Assembly: GCF_030731045.1 (NCBI RefSeq)
Contig: NZ_JAVALS010000001.1
Location: 560,532-624,531, forward strand
Direction of reading: 5' to 3'
Length of the DNA: 64,000 bases
Origin: Arthrobacter horti
GTDB taxonomy: Bacteria; Actinomycetota; Actinomycetes; Actinomycetales; Micrococcaceae
This document shows, piece by piece, positions 10,837-20,290 of this stretch (position 1 is its first letter; every line of letters begins with the position of its first letter). Both the position numbers and the translations under genes were made by a program. The notes below the pieces were generated by a model. That model saw only the letters and a program-made list of their open reading frames with translations, searched no databases and had not been told where the DNA came from.

Positions 10837-11220
10837 CTAGCGGCTGCGGCGGCCGGCCGGGCGCTGGGCACCGTTGCGGCGGGCGGAGAGGGCGGAGCGG
10901 ACACCGTAGCTGAACGAGGCCACCTTGATGAGGGGGCTGCCGACGGTGGCGGAGACGAGCGAGGACAGGGCCGAGAGGTTCGCGGTGGCATCGGCCACGT
11001 TGTTGGAGATCCCATCCACCTTCTTCAGCTGCTCGTTGGTGGTGGAGACGGTGGCCGTCACCTCCGTCATCAGCGGCTGAGCGCCGTCGCTCAGGTCCTT
11101 GATGGAATTGCGGACCTCGTCCAGGACCTTGCCGAGCTTCAGGATCGGCACTGCGAGGAAGAGGACCAGAAGGAGGAAGACCCCGGCCGCGATCAGGCCG
11201 GCGATGTCACCGCCGCTCAT
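10837..11220 (-). CDS. DUF948 domain-containing membrane protein
   Basis: The 127-residue protein has one N-terminal transmembrane helix (DIAGLIAAGVFLLLVLFLAVPIL). A coiled-coil-like region follows (residues 30-90) with the DUF948 pattern LGKVLDEVRNSIKDLSDGAQPLMTEV and a second heptad segment TTNEQLKKVDGISNNVADAT. A basic tail ends the protein. DUF948 proteins resemble the cytoplasmic or periplasmic helical parts of chemoreceptor-like and YtxG-type proteins, but no activity is known. It is co-directional with the DUF6167-like gene. The pair between rpsD and alaS is a conserved actinobacterial arrangement. Confidence 0.85.
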   Translation of the reverse strand: MSGGDIAGLIAAGVFLLLVLFLAVPILKLGKVLDEVRNSIKDLSDGAQPLMTEVTATVSTTNEQLKKVDGISNNVADATANLSALSSLVSATVGSPLIKVASFSYGVRSALSARRNGAQRPAGRRSR

Positions 11221-11296
11221 CTATTGCTCCTTAGCTGTCATCGGATGCGCTCGTTCTACCTTATCGCCGGAATCCGGACGCCTCCTGTCAGGAGGC

Positions 11297-11334
11297 AAAA
11301 AGAAGGAGCCCGCGGCATGTGCCACGGGCTCCTT
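11297..11334 (-). terminator. Rho-independent terminator of rpsD
   Basis: On the minus strand, ten bases after the rpsD stop, a GC-rich stem (AAGGAGCCCGTGGC paired with GCCGCGGGCTCCTT, loop ACAT) is followed by CTTTTTG. This gives a classical stem plus U tract. Confidence 0.85.
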
Positions 11335-11344
11335 CCAGCTGCTC

Positions 11345-11971
11345 TTAGCGAGCGTAGAATTCCACGACGAGCTGCTCTTCGCAGGTCACGGGAACCTCAG
11401 TGCGCTTCGGGCGACGCACCAGGCGTGCCTGAAGGGCCTCGAGCTTGACGTCCAGGTAGGCCGGGACAGCCGGCAGGACATCGCGGTGGGCACCGGCAGC
11501 GGCGAGCTGCAGCGGAACCATCGGGATGCTGCGCGGGTGCACGTGGATCAGCTGACCCTCTGCCACACGGAAGGACGGGCGGTCCACGCGGGCGCCGTCG
11601 ACCATGATGTGGCGGTGCACCACGAGCTGGCGGGCCTGGGCGATGGTGCGGGCGAAGCCGGCACGCAGCACCAGGGCGTCCAGACGCATCTCCAGGAGCT
11701 CGACCAGGTTCTCACCGGTCAGGCCCTTGGTGCGGCGGGCTTCCTCGAAGACGCGGGTCATCTGCGCCTCACGGATGCCGTACTGAGCACGCAGACGCTG
11801 CTTTTCACGCAGACGCACAGCGTAGTCGGAGTCCTGCTTCTTGCGGGCGCGGCCATGCTCACCGGGGCCGTACGGACGGCGCTCCATGTACTTGGCGGCC
11901 TTGGGAGTCAGGGCGATGCCGAGGGACCGGGAAAGCCGGGCCTGACGGCGAGCACGAGTGCTGTTAGCCAC
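11345..11971 (-). CDS. rpsD: Small ribosomal subunit protein uS4
   Basis: S4 is a primary 16S rRNA binding protein, nucleates 30S assembly, and in many bacteria represses its own mRNA. The 208-residue protein starts ANSTRARRQARLSRSLGIAL. It has the YGIREAQM...RTKGLTGENLVELLEMRLD core and the S4 RNA-binding domain (LVVHRHIMVDGARVDRPSF). There are no CxxC zinc motifs, so it is the zinc-free type. GTG start with GGAAGGA five bases upstream. Unlike in E. coli it is monocistronic here, not in the alpha operon, with its own terminator and a leader of roughly 170 bases. Confidence 0.97.
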   Translation of the reverse strand: MANSTRARRQARLSRSLGIALTPKAAKYMERRPYGPGEHGRARKKQDSDYAVRLREKQRLRAQYGIREAQMTRVFEEARRTKGLTGENLVELLEMRLDALVLRAGFARTIAQARQLVVHRHIMVDGARVDRPSFRVAEGQLIHVHPRSIPMVPLQLAAAGAHRDVLPAVPAYLDVKLEALQARLVRRPKRTEVPVTCEEQLVVEFYAR

Positions 11972-12040
11972 TTGTGTCCTTCCGAGTATGCGGTTTTTGT
12001 TGTGTTAACTGGCCTCCCGTATGGAGAGCATCGGCAAACC

Positions 12041-12069
12041 GCGGCCTCTTGCTACTGGGCTCAGGCCGC
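12041..12069 (-). promoter_or_regulatory. Hairpin in the rpsD mRNA leader
   Basis: A seven-base-pair stem GCGGCCT/AGGCCGC with a 15-base loop lies about 70 bases before the rpsD start and within the predicted 5' leader. S4 autoregulates through leader structures in other bacteria; whether this is such a site is inference. Confidence 0.3.
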
Positions 12070-12147
12070 ACGCATCCACGACGGATCGCCTTATCAGAGA
12101 CCATCCAGGTGGAAGGGGTGCGCCTGAACCTTGCCAGACGATCTACA

Positions 12148-12153
12148 AGTCTA
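12148..12153 (-). promoter_or_regulatory. Probable extended -10 of rpsD (TGC-TAGACT)
   Basis: On the minus strand TAGACT is preceded by TGC, an extended -10 pattern, about 175 bases before the rpsD GTG. It would give an untranslated leader of around 170 bases. Confidence 0.5.
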
Positions 12154-12167
12154 GCACGGGGCGTCCC

Positions 12168-13544
12168 TCAGCCCTTGCCGCGGACGATCCCCCGTAGCCG
12201 CTCCAGCCGTGCACCGATCTCACGCTCCGCGCCATTGGCGGTCGGCTCGTAGTAGTCGCGCCCCACCAGGTCGTCCGGCGGGTACTGCTGTGGGGCGATC
12301 GAATGCGGAGCGTCATGGGCGTAGACGTATCCCTTGCCGTGCCCCAGTCCCTTGGCCCCCGGGTAGTGGGCGTCGCGCAGAGGCATCGGGATGTCCGTCC
12401 CGAGCCCGGCCCGAACGTCCGCGAGGGCCTTGTTGATGCCCATGTAGGCGGCGTTGGACTTCGGCGCGGTGGCCAGGTGGACCACCGCCTGGGCGAGGAT
12501 GATGCGACCCTCCGGCATGCCGATGAGCTGCACCGCCTGCGCCGCGGCCACGGCGGTCTGCAGCGCGGTGGGATCGGCCATCCCGATGTCCTCGGACGCC
12601 GAGATGACGATCCGGCGTGCCAGGAAGCGGGGGTCCTCCCCCGCTTCGATCATCCGGGCCAGGTAGTGGAGTGCGGCATCCACATCGGAACCGCGGATCG
12701 ACTTGATGAAAGCGCTGATGACGTCATAGTGCTGGTCGCCCTGACGGTCGTACCGCACCGAGGCCTTGTCGATGGCCTGTTCGGCCTGGGCCAGGCTCAG
12801 CTCCGGTATGCCGGATCCGTCGTGCTCTCCGAAGGCCACACCGGCCGCGGCCTCCAGGGACGTCAGCGCGCGCCGGGCGTCCCCGCCCGAGATGCGCACC
12901 AGATAGTCCAGGGCCTCGACGTCGACCGCGAGCTTCCCGCCGAGGCCCCGCTCGTCGTCGAGGGCCTTCTCCAGGAGCCCGCGGATATCGGCGTCCTCAA
13001 GGGGCTTGAGCGTGAGGAGGATGGAGCGCGAGAGCAGGGGCGAGACCACGGAGAACGACGGGTTCTCCGTGGTGGCCGCCACCAGGATGACCCAGCGGTT
13101 CTCCACCCCCGGCAGGAGGGCGTCCTGCTGCGCTTTGTTGAAGCGGTGGATCTCATCCAGGAACAGCACGGTGCTCTGCCGGTGCAGATCGCGCCGTTGC
13201 AGGGCTTCGTCCATGACACGCCTGACGTCCTTCACTCCTGCCGTGATGGCGGAGAGTTCCACGAACTTCCGCCCCGGCGCGTTGGCGATCACATGGGCCA
13301 GGGTGGTCTTCCCGGTTCCGGGCGGTCCCCACAGGATGAGGCTCGACGGGCCCACGGGCGAAGGCTCGCCCCCGGATTCGGCCAAGGTGCGCAGGGGCTG
13401 TCCGGGGCGGAGGAGGTGCTGCTGTCCGACGACGTCGTCCACGGTGCGCGGCCGCATGCGGACGGCGAGGGGCGCCGCAGCATGGGTGCGTGTGCCGTTC
13501 TCCGGAGAGTCCCCCGGCTCGTCCTGGGAAAAGAGATCAGCCAT
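12168..13544 (-). CDS. rarA: Replication-associated recombination protein A (AAA+ ATPase RarA/MgsA)
   Basis: RarA acts at stalled replication forks, related to clamp loaders and WRNIP1. The 458-residue protein has a sensor region [15 protein letters not shown] and a Walker A GPPGTGKT (73-80). Walker B follows as [23 protein letters not shown], then sensor 1 AATTENPSF, the arginine finger region [10 protein letters not shown], and the C-terminal MgsA domain ending in the [17 protein letters not shown] signature. The first 25 residues are variable. The ATG start agrees with the family. It lies 70 bases from the GNAT gene and reads toward rpsD; its stop is only 14 bases from the predicted rpsD promoter. 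Confidence 0.95.
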   Translation of the reverse strand: MADLFSQDEPGDSPENGTRTHAAAPLAVRMRPRTVDDVVGQQHLLRPGQPLRTLAESGGEPSPVGPSSLILWGPPGTGKTTLAHVIANAPGRKFVELSAITAGVKDVRRVMDEALQRRDLHRQSTVLFLDEIHRFNKAQQDALLPGVENRWVILVAATTENPSFSVVSPLLSRSILLTLKPLEDADIRGLLEKALDDERGLGGKLAVDVEALDYLVRISGGDARRALTSLEAAAGVAFGEHDGSGIPELSLAQAEQAIDKASVRYDRQGDQHYDVISAFIKSIRGSDVDAALHYLARMIEAGEDPRFLARRIVISASEDIGMADPTALQTAVAAAQAVQLIGMPEGRIILAQAVVHLATAPKSNAAYMGINKALADVRAGLGTDIPMPLRDAHYPGAKGLGHGKGYVYAHDAPHSIAPQQYPPDDLVGRDYYEPTANGAEREIGARLERLRGIVRGKG

Positions 13545-13614
13545 GCGTTCCAGCGTAGTGGGCGAGGGGACCCCGGACGAGCTTGCGAGTTCGGGGAGCC
13601 CGCTGGGCGGTAGT

Positions 13615-14376
13615 TCAGCAGCCCGTGGGGCCGCGCGTGAGAGGCGCGCTCCGGTACCAGTACTCGCCGGCGGGGCGGAACCCGGCCTCCCGGTACAGCG
13701 CCTGTGCTCCGGAGTTGGAGCGGGTGACGCTCAGCCAGAAGCCCGTCACCTCCGGATCCGCCCCCAGCAGCGTGCCGAGCAGTGCCCGCGCGTGTCCGCA
13801 CCTCCGTTGCGCCTCGCGCGTGGCCATGCCGTAGATCCCGGCGAAGGCGCCCACCCGGATCGACTGCCCGACGGCGGCGACCTCGCCGGCGTCGTCGCGC
13901 ATCAGGGCGTAGTGTGAGTCGCCCTTCTCCAGGATGGCACGCGCCGTCGCGGCCGCTTCCGGCCTGCCGTGACCGCTGGTCAGCCACCAGGCGTCGAACC
14001 ACTCCTGCGTCAGAACCGGGCTCACCTCGACCGCCGAGGACGCCACAGGGGCGCCGGAGCCGTCCCGGACCATCAGCACGGTGGGCGTCTGCACCCGGTA
14101 GCCGAGCGCCTCCAGACGGGCGTCCAGCGCTGCATCCGCCGGATCCGAAGTCAGCTGGAACAGTGCGGGCAGGCGCCGGGCGCGGTACCAGGACTCGGCC
14201 TCCCGGATGGCGGCGTCCAGATCCTCCACGGCCGCGTACGGCCACACGGAATTGGCCCGTTGGGTCACCCCGTCCGCGGCGCGCAGCAGCCAGCTGCCGG
14301 TGTCGGACGTCGTCAGGCCCGGCCATGCTGCATTCTGCAGCGCGGCCAGGCCTGTGACGGTGGTCAGATCAGACAC
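13615..14376 (-). CDS. GNAT family N-acetyltransferase, substrate unknown
   Basis: The 253-residue protein carries a C-terminal GNAT fold (about 115-250). Motif A resembles [23 protein letters not shown] (R-x-x-G-x-A variant), and a late motif B is [21 protein letters not shown], typical for acetyl-CoA binding. The N-terminal half ([19 protein letters not shown]...) resembles the degenerate N-terminal GNAT half found in actinobacterial double-GNAT proteins. GTG start with a poor ribosome binding site, 23 bases after aspS. Substrate cannot be deduced. Related genes occur next to aspS/rarA in the group, but I cannot name a function. Confidence 0.8.
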   Translation of the reverse strand: MSDLTTVTGLAALQNAAWPGLTTSDTGSWLLRAADGVTQRANSVWPYAAVEDLDAAIREAESWYRARRLPALFQLTSDPADAALDARLEALGYRVQTPTVLMVRDGSGAPVASSAVEVSPVLTQEWFDAWWLTSGHGRPEAAATARAILEKGDSHYALMRDDAGEVAAVGQSIRVGAFAGIYGMATREAQRRCGHARALLGTLLGADPEVTGFWLSVTRSNSGAQALYREAGFRPAGEYWYRSAPLTRGPTGC

Positions 14377-14399
14377 GACTCAGCTCAGACACGGACCGG

Positions 14400-16202
14400 T
14401 CAGACGGCGACGGCCTCGCCGCCGTCCTCCGGCTTGACGGCCTTGGGCGCCGGCTTGAAGTCCACACCGGCCTCCTTGCGCTGCTGCGGCGTGATGGGGC
14501 CCGGGGCACTGGTCAGCGGGTCGAAACCGCCACCGGACTTCGGGAAGGCGATGACGTCGCGGATCGACTCGGCTCCGGCCAGGAAGGAGACCACGCGGTC
14601 CCAGCCCAGGGCGATACCGCCGTGGGGCGGGGCACCGAACTTGAAGCCTTCCAGCAGGAAGCCGAACTTGCTCTCCGCCTCCTCCTTGTCCAGGCCCATG
14701 AGCGCGAATACGCGCTCCTGCACATCGCGCTGGTGGATACGGATGGAACCGCCACCGAGCTCGCTGCCGTTGCAGACGATGTCGTAGGCGTAGGACAGCG
14801 CCGACTCCGGGTCGGTGTCGAAGGTGTCCATGAACTCGGGGCGCGGCGACGTGAAGGCGTGGTGCACGGCGGTCCACTTGCCTGCGCCCACGGCCACGTC
14901 ACCGGAGGCGACGGCCTGAGCAGCAGGCTCGAACATGGGCGCGTCCACGACCCACACGAACGCCCACTCGCCGTCCTGGATCAGGCCGGTGCGGTGTCCG
15001 ATCTCGACGCGCGCGGCGCCGAGGAGGGCCCGGGAGGCGGTCTTCTCGCCGGCGGCGAAGAAGATGCAGTCGCCGTTGGAGGCGCCGACGGCGGCCGCGA
15101 GGCCCTCGCGCTCGGCGTCGGTGAGGTTCTTGGCCACGGGGCCCGCCAGCTCGCCGTCGTCCTTGATCAGGACGTAGGCGAGGCCCTTGGCGCCGCGCTG
15201 CTTGGCCCACTCCTGCCAGGCGTCCAGCGTGCGGCGCGGCTGGGACGCTCCGCCCGGCATGACCACGGCACCGACGTACGGGGCCTTGAAGACACCGAAG
15301 TTGGTGTCCTTGAAGAACTCGGTGAGCTCGGTGAGCTCCTGGCCGAAGCGCAGGTCCGGCTTGTCGGAGCCGTACTTGGCCATGGCCTCGGCGTACGGCA
15401 TGCGGCGGATCGGGGTGGGGATGTCCACGCCGATCAGCTTCCACAGGGCGACCACGAGCTTTTCGCCGAGGGCGATGATGTCGTCCTGGTCCACGAAGCT
15501 GGCCTCGATGTCCAGCTGGGTGAACTCCGGCTGGCGGTCGGCGCGGAAGTCCTCATCGCGGTAGCAGCGCGCGATCTGGTAGTACTTCTCGAAGCCGCCC
15601 ACCTGCAGCAGCTGCTTGAACAGCTGGGGGGACTGCGGCAGGGCGTACCAGGAACCCGGGGCCAGGCGGGCCGGCACCAGGAAGTCGCGGGCGCCTTCCG
15701 GGGTGGAACGGGTCAGCGTGGGGGTCTCGATCTCCAGGAAGCCCTCGTGGTGCAGGACCTCGCGGGCCGTGCGGCTCGCCTCGGAGCGCAGGCGCAGATT
15801 GCGGGCCATGACCGGGCGGCGCATGTCCAGGTAACGGTGCTTGAGGCGGGCCTCCTCACCGACCTCCACGTGCTCGTCGATCTGGAACGGCAGGGGGTCG
15901 GAGGTGTTGAGGACGACGACGGTGTCCGCGATGACCTCGACCTCGCCGCTGGCGAGGGCCGGGTTCTCATTGCCTTCCGGGCGGCGCTCCACGGTGCCGG
16001 TGACCTGGAGGACGAACTCGTTGCGCAGGCCGTGGAACACTTCCTCCTCGCGCACGACCACCTGAGCCACGCCGGAGGCGTCACGCAGATCCACAAAGGC
16101 GACTCCGCCGTGATCACGGCGGCGGGCCACCCAGCCGGCCAGGGTGACGGTCTGTCCGATGTGCTCGGCCCGGAGGGAACCGAGGTCATGTGTGCGCAGC
16201 AC
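14400..16202 (-). CDS. aspS: Aspartyl-tRNA synthetase
   Basis: Class IIb synthetase charging tRNA-Asp (and possibly tRNA-Asn if non-discriminating). The 600-residue protein starts [20 protein letters not shown]. An OB-fold anticodon domain comes first, then motif 1 and the flipping loop ([20 protein letters not shown]), motif 2 ([23 protein letters not shown]), the bacterial GAD insertion, and motif 3 ([15 protein letters not shown]). The GTG at 16202 is preceded by AAAGGAA. A start further upstream would add 22 unconserved residues. The gene lies 137 bases downstream of hisS, a common pairing. Whether it is discriminating cannot be settled from sequence alone. Confidence 0.97.
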   Translation of the reverse strand: MLRTHDLGSLRAEHIGQTVTLAGWVARRRDHGGVAFVDLRDASGVAQVVVREEEVFHGLRNEFVLQVTGTVERRPEGNENPALASGEVEVIADTVVVLNTSDPLPFQIDEHVEVGEEARLKHRYLDMRRPVMARNLRLRSEASRTAREVLHHEGFLEIETPTLTRSTPEGARDFLVPARLAPGSWYALPQSPQLFKQLLQVGGFEKYYQIARCYRDEDFRADRQPEFTQLDIEASFVDQDDIIALGEKLVVALWKLIGVDIPTPIRRMPYAEAMAKYGSDKPDLRFGQELTELTEFFKDTNFGVFKAPYVGAVVMPGGASQPRRTLDAWQEWAKQRGAKGLAYVLIKDDGELAGPVAKNLTDAEREGLAAAVGASNGDCIFFAAGEKTASRALLGAARVEIGHRTGLIQDGEWAFVWVVDAPMFEPAAQAVASGDVAVGAGKWTAVHHAFTSPRPEFMDTFDTDPESALSYAYDIVCNGSELGGGSIRIHQRDVQERVFALMGLDKEEAESKFGFLLEGFKFGAPPHGGIALGWDRVVSFLAGAESIRDVIAFPKSGGGFDPLTSAPGPITPQQRKEAGVDFKPAPKAVKPEDGGEAVAV

Positions 16203-16339
16203 AGCATTCCTTTCGTGGTACGGGAATCCCCGTGGGCGCAGGCTCGCGCTCCTCACGGGAAGACTCACAGGACCGGGGGTGCCCCGGTCCGACGTTGTCG
16301 AGTTTACCCGGCCCGCGGGCGCGGGCCGGGCTCAGGTGT

Positions 16340-17692
16340 TCAGACCTCCGCGGCGACGCGGGCGATGACCTGGGGCCGGAGGTCTTCCTCGGCAGGCGTC
16401 CAGACGGCCGGGTCCGCCGCCACCTGCTCACCGCTGCGGATGTCTTTGACCTGGTGCGCACCCTCGGCGTCCGTGAACCAGACGAACGGGATGCCGCGCC
16501 GGTCCGCGAACTTGATCTGCTTGCCGAACTTGTCCGCCTTGGCCGCGACCTCGGTGGAGATTCCGCGGGCGCGCAGCTGTGCTGCGACGTCCTGGGCCGC
16601 GGACCAGGAGTCCTCGTCGTTGAGCGTCACCAGGACGGCCGTGGGGACGCTGCGGCTGGCGGTGGCGAACTCCTGGGACAGGATGCGGGAGACCAGCCGG
16701 GTGACGCCGATGGACAGGCCCACGCCGGGGAATGTCTTGCTGCCCTTGCTGGCCAGGGACTCATAGCGGCCGCCGGAGCAGATGGAGCCGAGCTGCTCGT
16801 GGCCCACCAGGACGGTCTCCACGACGGTTCCGGTGTAGTAGTCCAGGCCGCGGGCGATGCTGAGGTCGGCCACCACCTTGCCCGGGGCGCGCGAGGACGC
16901 CGCCGCCACGACCTGCTCCAGCTCGGTCAGGCCCTCCTCCAGCAGCGGGTGCTCGACGCCGAGGGCGCGGACCTGCTCCACGAAGGAGGTGTCAGTGGTC
17001 TGAATCGTCGCGAGCTTCAGGGCAGCCTCGGCCTGCTCCTGCGTGGCTCCGAGTTCGGTGCGCAGCAGTTCCGCGACCTTCTCCGCGCCGATCTTCTCCA
17101 GCTTGTCGATGCTGCGCAGGACGCCGGCCGTGTCCTCCAGTCCGATGCCCCGGTAGAAGCCCTCGGAGAGTTTGCGGTTGTTCACCCGCAGGCGGAACTC
17201 TGGGATGGGCAGGGCGGAGAGCGCCTCCGCGATGACCAGCACGATCTCCACGTCATAGCGGAACGGCAGCTCGCCGTCGCCCACCACGTCGATGTCCGCC
17301 TGGGTGAACTCGCGCGCACGTCCCTCCTGGGGACGCTCACCGCGCCACACTTTCTGCATCTGGTAGCGCCGGAACGGGAACGCCAGGTAGCCGGCGTTCT
17401 CCACCACGTAACGGGCGAACGGCACGGTGAGGTCGAAGTGCAGAGCCAGCGCGTTCGGGTCCGACTTGGCCGCGGAGTCGTCATCGTCCTGGAGCCGGCT
17501 GAGGCCGTAGACCTCCTTGTCGATCTCGCCCTTGCGCAGCAGCTGGCCCACGGTCTCCACGGCACGGGTCTCGATGGAGCCGAAACCGTGCAGTTCGAAG
17601 ACCCGGCGCAGCGTGTCCAGCACATGCTGCTCCACCACGCGCTCCTGGGGAAGCCACTCGGGGAATCCGGACAGGGATGCGGTGCGTGCCAT
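16340..17692 (-). CDS. hisS: Histidyl-tRNA synthetase
   Basis: Class II synthetase for tRNA-His. The 450-residue protein has motif 1 and the N-terminal FPEWLPQERVVEQHVLDTLRR segment. Motif 2 is RRYQMQKVWRGERPQEGRAREFTQADID. The histidine-A motif is LDYYTGTVVETVL, motif 3 lies around GVGLSIGVTRL, and there is a C-terminal anticodon-binding domain (VLVTLNDEDSW...). The gene is divergent from the cyclophilin gene across a 161-base gap. ATG with AAGGAG about seven bases upstream. All motifs present, normal length. Confidence 0.97.
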   Translation of the reverse strand: MARTASLSGFPEWLPQERVVEQHVLDTLRRVFELHGFGSIETRAVETVGQLLRKGEIDKEVYGLSRLQDDDDSAAKSDPNALALHFDLTVPFARYVVENAGYLAFPFRRYQMQKVWRGERPQEGRAREFTQADIDVVGDGELPFRYDVEIVLVIAEALSALPIPEFRLRVNNRKLSEGFYRGIGLEDTAGVLRSIDKLEKIGAEKVAELLRTELGATQEQAEAALKLATIQTTDTSFVEQVRALGVEHPLLEEGLTELEQVVAAASSRAPGKVVADLSIARGLDYYTGTVVETVLVGHEQLGSICSGGRYESLASKGSKTFPGVGLSIGVTRLVSRILSQEFATASRSVPTAVLVTLNDEDSWSAAQDVAAQLRARGISTEVAAKADKFGKQIKFADRRGIPFVWFTDAEGAHQVKDIRSGEQVAADPAVWTPAEEDLRPQVIARVAAEV

Positions 17693-17747
17693 GTGGTGAA
17701 ACTCCTTTGACGTGCGGCTTGGCCGCCGGAGGGCAGTCTGCCGTGCC

Positions 17748-17755
17748 TAAACTAG
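17748..17755. promoter_or_regulatory. Overlapping divergent -10 elements between hisS and the cyclophilin gene
   Basis: The sequence CCTAAACTAGG contains TAAACT on the plus strand (17748-17753, preceded by TGCC) and TAGTTT on the minus strand (17755-17750). Both fit TANNNT and face the two divergent genes. No strong -35 is evident for either. Confidence 0.35.
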
Positions 17756-17853
17756 GTGCGTCAGCCAGTTTAAGCCGTGGCCGGGGTGTGCGACGAACAC
17801 GCACCGGGCGGTGAAGGACGACGGCGCCGAGAGGGCGCCGCAGGAGGTCTCGG

Positions 17854-18648
17854 GTGGGAACCAGCAAGCAGGAGCTGCGAGAGCAGCGCCGTCGGATGCG
17901 CCAGATGGAGGCGCGGCGGTCCTTGCGCAACGCTCAGCAGCAGCGCCGCAAGAGGGACAACGTCCTGGCCATCGGCGCCGGCGTGGTCGCCGTCGGGCTC
18001 GCCGTGGTGCTGCAGCTGACCGCCTTCGCCAGCAACCCCACGCCCGACGAGTACGCGGCCGTGCAGGCCGGGCTCGCGTCCCCCAGTGCGTCGCCGTCGC
18101 CCACGGCGAGCAACGTGGGGAACATCCCGAACCCGGACGTCGCACGCGGCAAAACCTTCACCGGGACCCTCACTCTCAACGGCAAGCCGCTGGGCGTGAC
18201 CCTGGACGGCACCAAGGCGCCTCAGGCCGTGTCCGTGTTCAAGACGCTGGCGGACCAGAACTTCTTCAAGGGCAATAACTGCCACCGGCTCACCACCTCG
18301 GGAATCTTCGTGCTGCAGTGCGGTTCCAAGGACGGCAAGGGCGGTGCGGATCCCGCATTCCAGTGGGGGCCGGTGGAGAACGTCCCGGCGAACGGCGTGT
18401 ACCCGGCCGGGACCATCGCCGTGGCCCGGGCGGCGAGCACCTACAGCAACGGGACGCAGTTCTTCGTCGTGTACAAGGACAGCAAGCTGCCGGTGGACAC
18501 GGGCGGGTACACCGTGATGGGCAAGGTCACCTCCGGGCTCGACGCCGTCTCGGCCATCGCGGCCACCGGTGTCACGAGCGGCGGAACCTCCGCCACGGAT
18601 GGCCAGCCTGCCACGAAGGTGACGATAGACTCGTTTACTCTGAAGTGA
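17854..18648 (+). CDS. Membrane-anchored cyclophilin-type peptidyl-prolyl cis-trans isomerase
   Basis: A PPIase predicted to catalyse prolyl isomerisation outside the membrane. Residues 1-35 are very basic with a coiled pattern. A hydrophobic helix follows (about 37-58, LAIGAGVVAVGLAVVLQLTAFA), then a Ser/Pro-rich linker (75-90) and a cyclophilin domain (about 98-264). The domain keeps the catalytic-type Arg in NCHRLT, FVLQCGS in place of F.QGG, and TIAVARAASTYSNGTQFFV. GTG start with a perfect AGGAGG six bases upstream. It lies next to relA and hisS, as in mycobacteria (ppiB neighbourhood). The large positively charged cytoplasmic N-terminus is a family trait. Confidence 0.9.
   Translation: MGTSKQELREQRRRMRQMEARRSLRNAQQQRRKRDNVLAIGAGVVAVGLAVVLQLTAFASNPTPDEYAAVQAGLASPSASPSPTASNVGNIPNPDVARGKTFTGTLTLNGKPLGVTLDGTKAPQAVSVFKTLADQNFFKGNNCHRLTTSGIFVLQCGSKDGKGGADPAFQWGPVENVPANGVYPAGTIAVARAASTYSNGTQFFVVYKDSKLPVDTGGYTVMGKVTSGLDAVSAIAATGVTSGGTSATDGQPATKVTIDSFTLK
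18626..18631 (+). promoter_or_regulatory. Possible -10 (TAGACT) for the DUF349 gene
   Basis: TAGACT lies in the last codons of the cyclophilin gene, 100 bases before the DUF349 GTG. It matches the hexamer seen upstream of several minus-strand units. It is inside a coding region, so chance occurrence is possible. Confidence 0.25.
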
Positions 18649-18670
18649 TGCCGCTTCCGCAAGCGGCATC
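18647..18670 (+). terminator. Hairpin overlapping the cyclophilin stop codon
   Basis: A ten-base-pair perfect stem GATGCCGCTT/AAGCGGCATC with loop CCGC begins inside the TGA stop. It has no U tract. It may be a weak terminator or a 3' end stabiliser between the two plus-strand genes. Confidence 0.5.
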
Positions 18671-18730
18671 CCAGGTCCCCGGCCAGCCCCGGGGAGTGCG
18701 CACATTCCAACGAAGGAAAGAGTTCCAGCG

Positions 18731-20131
18731 GTGACAGACAGTCAGCAACCCGACGAAGCCACCACTCCGGAGGCCCCCGTTGCTCAGCCTGCGGCTCCCA
18801 GCCCTGCAGCTTTCGCGGCACGCCCCAAGCCGGCGGCCGCACCGGTCGCCCCGCAGCACACCGCCGACGTCGCGGTGGACCTCGTGGCCGCCCGCGCGTT
18901 CGGCCGGGTGGAAGGCGACGGCCACGTCTTCGTGACCGTCGACGGAGAGGAGCACGTGGCGGGCCAGTACCCGGGCGTCTCCGCCGAGGAAGCCCTTGCC
19001 TATTTCGCCCGCAAGTACGAGGACATCGTCGCCCAGATCGCGCTGCTGGAGAGCCGTGTCGAGGCCAAGGCCACCGGCGGGGACCTTCCCACCAGCCTGA
19101 AGCACCTGCGTGAACAGCTTGAAGCACGGAACGTCCTGGGCGACATCCGTGGCGCCCTGGACCGCGTCTCCGCACTCGAGGGCAAGGTCTCCGGACTGCT
19201 GGCCGAGCAGCGGGCCGAGCACGAGGCGGCGAAGGCCGAGCAGCAGAAGATTCGCGAGGACATCGTCGCTGAGGCGGAGGCCATCTCCGGCCAGGACCCC
19301 GCCGCGACGCAGTGGAAGACCTCCAGCACCCGGATGAACGAGCTTTTCGATGCCTGGAAGGCCGCTCAGAAGTCCGGCGTCCGCCTGCCCAAGAGCGTGG
19401 AGGAGAATCTCTGGAAGCGTTTCCGCGGCGCCCGCACGGTCTTCGACCGGCACCGCCGGGCCTACTTCTCCCAGCTGGACAGCGCCAATGCTCAGGCCAA
19501 GTCCGTGAAGGAAGCCCTCATCGCCGAGGCGGAGAAGCTGCAGAACTCCACCGACTGGGGCGCCGTCGCCGCCGAATACCGCCACCTCATGGACCAGTGG
19601 AAGGCCGCACCCCGCGCCAGCCGCAAGGAGGACGACACCCTCTGGGCGCGGTTCCGTGCCGCGCAGGACGTCTTCTTCAATGCCCGCCAGTCCGCCACCG
19701 ATGAGGTGGAGGCCGGCTACGCGTCCAATCTGGCCGTGAAGGAACAGCTTCTGCTCGAGGCCCAGGGAATCGTGCCGGTCTCCGATCTCGCCGCCGCCAA
19801 GAAGGCCCTGCAGTCGATCCGCGACCGCTGGGAAGAGGCGGGACGTGTGCCCCGCGCCGACATGGGCCGGATCGAGGCGGCCATGCGCCGCGTCGAAGAC
19901 GCCGTCCGCGAAGCGGAAGAGGAGAACTGGCGCCGGAGCGACCCGGAGGCCAAGGCCCGCAGCAACAGCATGATCGAGCAGCTCGAGGCGACCATCGCCG
20001 GTCTCCGGGACGATCTGGACCGCGCCGAGGCCAAGGGCGACGCCCGTGCCGTCAAGTCCGCCCGCGACGCTTTGGAAGCCCGCGAGCAGTGGCTGGACGT
20101 GGTGCGTCAGTCCGCCAAGGAGCTCGGCTGA
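18731..20131 (+). CDS. DUF349 domain-containing protein
   Basis: The 466-residue soluble protein has a Pro/Ala-rich N-terminus (1-40). Then come several DUF349 units with the diagnostic spacing of W and F residues: TRMNELFDAWKAAQKS...ENLWKRFRGARTVFD, EYRHLMDQWKAAPRA...DTLWARFRAAQDVFF, and IRDRWEEAGRVPR. A C-terminal coiled coil rich in Glu/Arg ends it. DUF349 proteins are helical and of unknown function. GTG start with AAGGAAAG ten bases upstream. It is adjacent to relA and the cyclophilin in several actinobacteria; no enzymatic motif is visible. Confidence 0.9.
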   Translation: MTDSQQPDEATTPEAPVAQPAAPSPAAFAARPKPAAAPVAPQHTADVAVDLVAARAFGRVEGDGHVFVTVDGEEHVAGQYPGVSAEEALAYFARKYEDIVAQIALLESRVEAKATGGDLPTSLKHLREQLEARNVLGDIRGALDRVSALEGKVSGLLAEQRAEHEAAKAEQQKIREDIVAEAEAISGQDPAATQWKTSSTRMNELFDAWKAAQKSGVRLPKSVEENLWKRFRGARTVFDRHRRAYFSQLDSANAQAKSVKEALIAEAEKLQNSTDWGAVAAEYRHLMDQWKAAPRASRKEDDTLWARFRAAQDVFFNARQSATDEVEAGYASNLAVKEQLLLEAQGIVPVSDLAAAKKALQSIRDRWEEAGRVPRADMGRIEAAMRRVEDAVREAEEENWRRSDPEAKARSNSMIEQLEATIAGLRDDLDRAEAKGDARAVKSARDALEAREQWLDVVRQSAKELG

Positions 20132-20155
20132 TCCGCCGCTGACCACCGCACGCTG

Positions 20156-20197
20156 AAGGCCGTCGCAGGCCGGGTCCGCCCGGTATGCGGCGGCTTT
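20156..20197 (+). terminator. Terminator after the DUF349 gene
   Basis: A twelve-base-pair outer stem (AAGGCCGTCGCA with TGCGGCGGCTTT, two wobble pairs) encloses an inner CCGGG/CCCGG hairpin. It lies 25 bases after the stop codon. Confidence 0.7.
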
Positions 20198-20290
20198 CGC
20201 GTTGCCCGGCCTGCATTGTCCGGTCTGCGTTGTCCACAGGCGGGCCGTCCCGTGCTCGCCCGATGGCGTATCGCACGGCAGGATGACCTC

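Noticed and set aside
14622-16766. Long plus-strand open frame opposite aspS and hisS
   Set aside because: Antisense shadow of two intact aminoacyl-tRNA synthetases.
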